6,118 nt of DNA from positions 1 through 6,118 of the forward strand of contig JACDGB010000120.1 in the NCBI GenBank assembly GCA_013815485.1, in the 5' to 3' direction. The notes below the pieces were generated by a model. It was not told the origin of the DNA. It made no database searches and saw nothing but the letters and a program-made list of their open reading frames with translations. The DNA is from Rubrobacter sp. GTDB taxonomy: Bacteria > Actinomycetota > Rubrobacteria > Rubrobacterales > Rubrobacteraceae. Below, piece after piece: positions 5,475-6,118 of the stretch (position 1 is the first letter of the stretch; each line of letters begins with the position of its first letter). A program made the position numbers and the translations under genes.

Positions 5475-6118
5475 GTAAGTCTCCATTAAATCCTGCGCGA
5501 TTGGGATGGCCGGGGTATCCGCGTCGCCGCTCGCCGAGATCTCTCCGCCATTCTCGACCATGACGGCGACGGCGATCTCGGGATCGTCAGCCGGGGCGAA
5601 GGAGACGAACCACGAGTGCGGCTCGCGCGGCGGGTCCTCCGCGGTCCCTGTCTTGCCCGCGACCGCGACTCCGGGAACCTCGGCGGCGGTGAGTTGGCCC
5701 GTGGTGATGACGCCCTGCATCATCTGGTTGAGGGTGCTTGCGGTCTCCGCGTCTATCGAACGCCGCCGGATGCTGGGGGCGGGACGGTCAATGATGATGC
5801 CATCGGGGGAGCGGACCTCGCGCACCAGCCGGGGTTCCATCATCACGCCGTCGTTAGCGACCGCTGCGGCCACGAGGCCCATCTCGAAGACGTTCGAGGA
5901 GACCCGGTCCTGGCCGAAGGAGATCTGGGCCGTGTTCCCATCCACCCACTGCTCGACCGGATATCCGAGGTCGCTGCCGGTCACGGGGAGGGGGAAGTCA
6001 TCGTATGGGTCGCCGTATCCGAAGTCCGTGGCCGTGTCGTACAGGAGTTGGGGACCCACCTCGAAGATGGCGATCTTGGCGAAGATCACATTCACCGAGA
6101 ACGCCAGCGCCTCGGCGA
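5454..6118 (-). CDS. pbpA: Class B penicillin-binding protein, C-terminal part of the transpeptidase domain (partial)
   Basis: About 220 residues of a gene that enters from the right edge and ends at TAG (5456-5454). It is not a complete small gene: the frame stays open to the edge, and the GTG at 6095 is internal, being the valine of the SVN triad (S-x-N catalytic motif, 6090-6098). The KTG motif lies in VAGKTGTAE (KTG at 5646-5654), followed by HSWFVSFAPADDPEIAVAV and ENGG, typical of PbpA/FtsI-type D,D-transpeptidases, which crosslink peptidoglycan stem peptides outside the membrane. The active-site serine (SxxK) and the N-terminal membrane anchor must lie beyond the window. QISFGQD and the LVAAAVANDGVMMEPRLV segment are also standard for the family. 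The position directly before pknB supports PbpA, the elongation/division transpeptidase of the actinobacterial cluster, and suggests co-transcription with the kinase. The symbol rests on context; the transpeptidase call is firm. Confidence 0.93.
   Translation of the reverse strand, partial: AEALAFSVNVIFAKIAIFEVGPQLLYDTATDFGYGDPYDDFPLPVTGSDLGYPVEQWVDGNTAQISFGQDRVSSNVFEMGLVAAAVANDGVMMEPRLVREVRSPDGIIIDRPAPSIRRRSIDAETASTLNQMMQGVITTGQLTAAEVPGVAVAGKTGTAEDPPREPHSWFVSFAPADDPEIAVAVMVENGGEISASGDADTPAIPIAQDLMETYLKRNGS

Noticed and set aside
6093..6095. GTG at 6095 as the start of a short transpeptidase gene
   Set aside because: The codon encodes the middle residue of the SVN catalytic triad, and the frame continues open to the window edge with the family sequence EALAFSVN. 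The gene is truncated by the window, not short.

Overview
The window looks like chromosomal DNA from a fairly GC-rich actinobacterium. A class B penicillin-binding protein gene is followed directly by a PknB-type Ser/Thr kinase gene with PASTA repeats. This matches the end of the rodA-pbpA-pknA-pknB cell-wall/division cluster of Actinobacteria, but no pknA lies between the two genes here. GTG starts are common, and two genes appear to have promoters that would give leaderless mRNAs, which also fits Actinobacteria. A deep-branching group such as Rubrobacter is my best guess, but this is inference from layout and protein style, not a database match.

Layout, left to right. Bases 1-82 (minus strand) hold the first 27 codons of a small protein that resembles the N-terminus of SnoaL-like/ester-cyclase proteins, with a strong ribosome binding site and a possible promoter. 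Bases 83-345 are non-coding as far as I can see; they hold that promoter, a short inverted repeat and a weak hairpin beyond the next gene. Bases 346-2913 (minus) encode an 855-residue protein: an unrecognised helical N-terminus, a long coiled coil, an acidic low-complexity linker, and a complete beta-CASP metallo-beta-lactamase nuclease module. Bases 2914-3015 form a compact divergent promoter region. Bases 3016-3288 (plus) encode a 90-residue protein of unknown function. A 42-base convergent gap follows. Bases 3331-5436 (minus) encode the PASTA kinase, and 5454-6118 (minus) encode the C-terminal part of the transpeptidase, which runs off the right edge.

How the genes work together. The transpeptidase and kinase are separated by only 17 bases and presumably form an operon: one crosslinks peptidoglycan, and the other probably senses muropeptides or lipid II through its PASTA repeats and phosphorylates cell-wall and division proteins. 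A perfect TATAAT box sits between them, so the kinase may also be transcribed on its own from a leaderless start. The beta-CASP gene and the 90-residue gene diverge from one intergenic region and may be co-regulated; nothing in the sequence ties them to the cell-wall genes. The least familiar item in the window is the coiled-coil/beta-CASP fusion with its divergent small neighbour.
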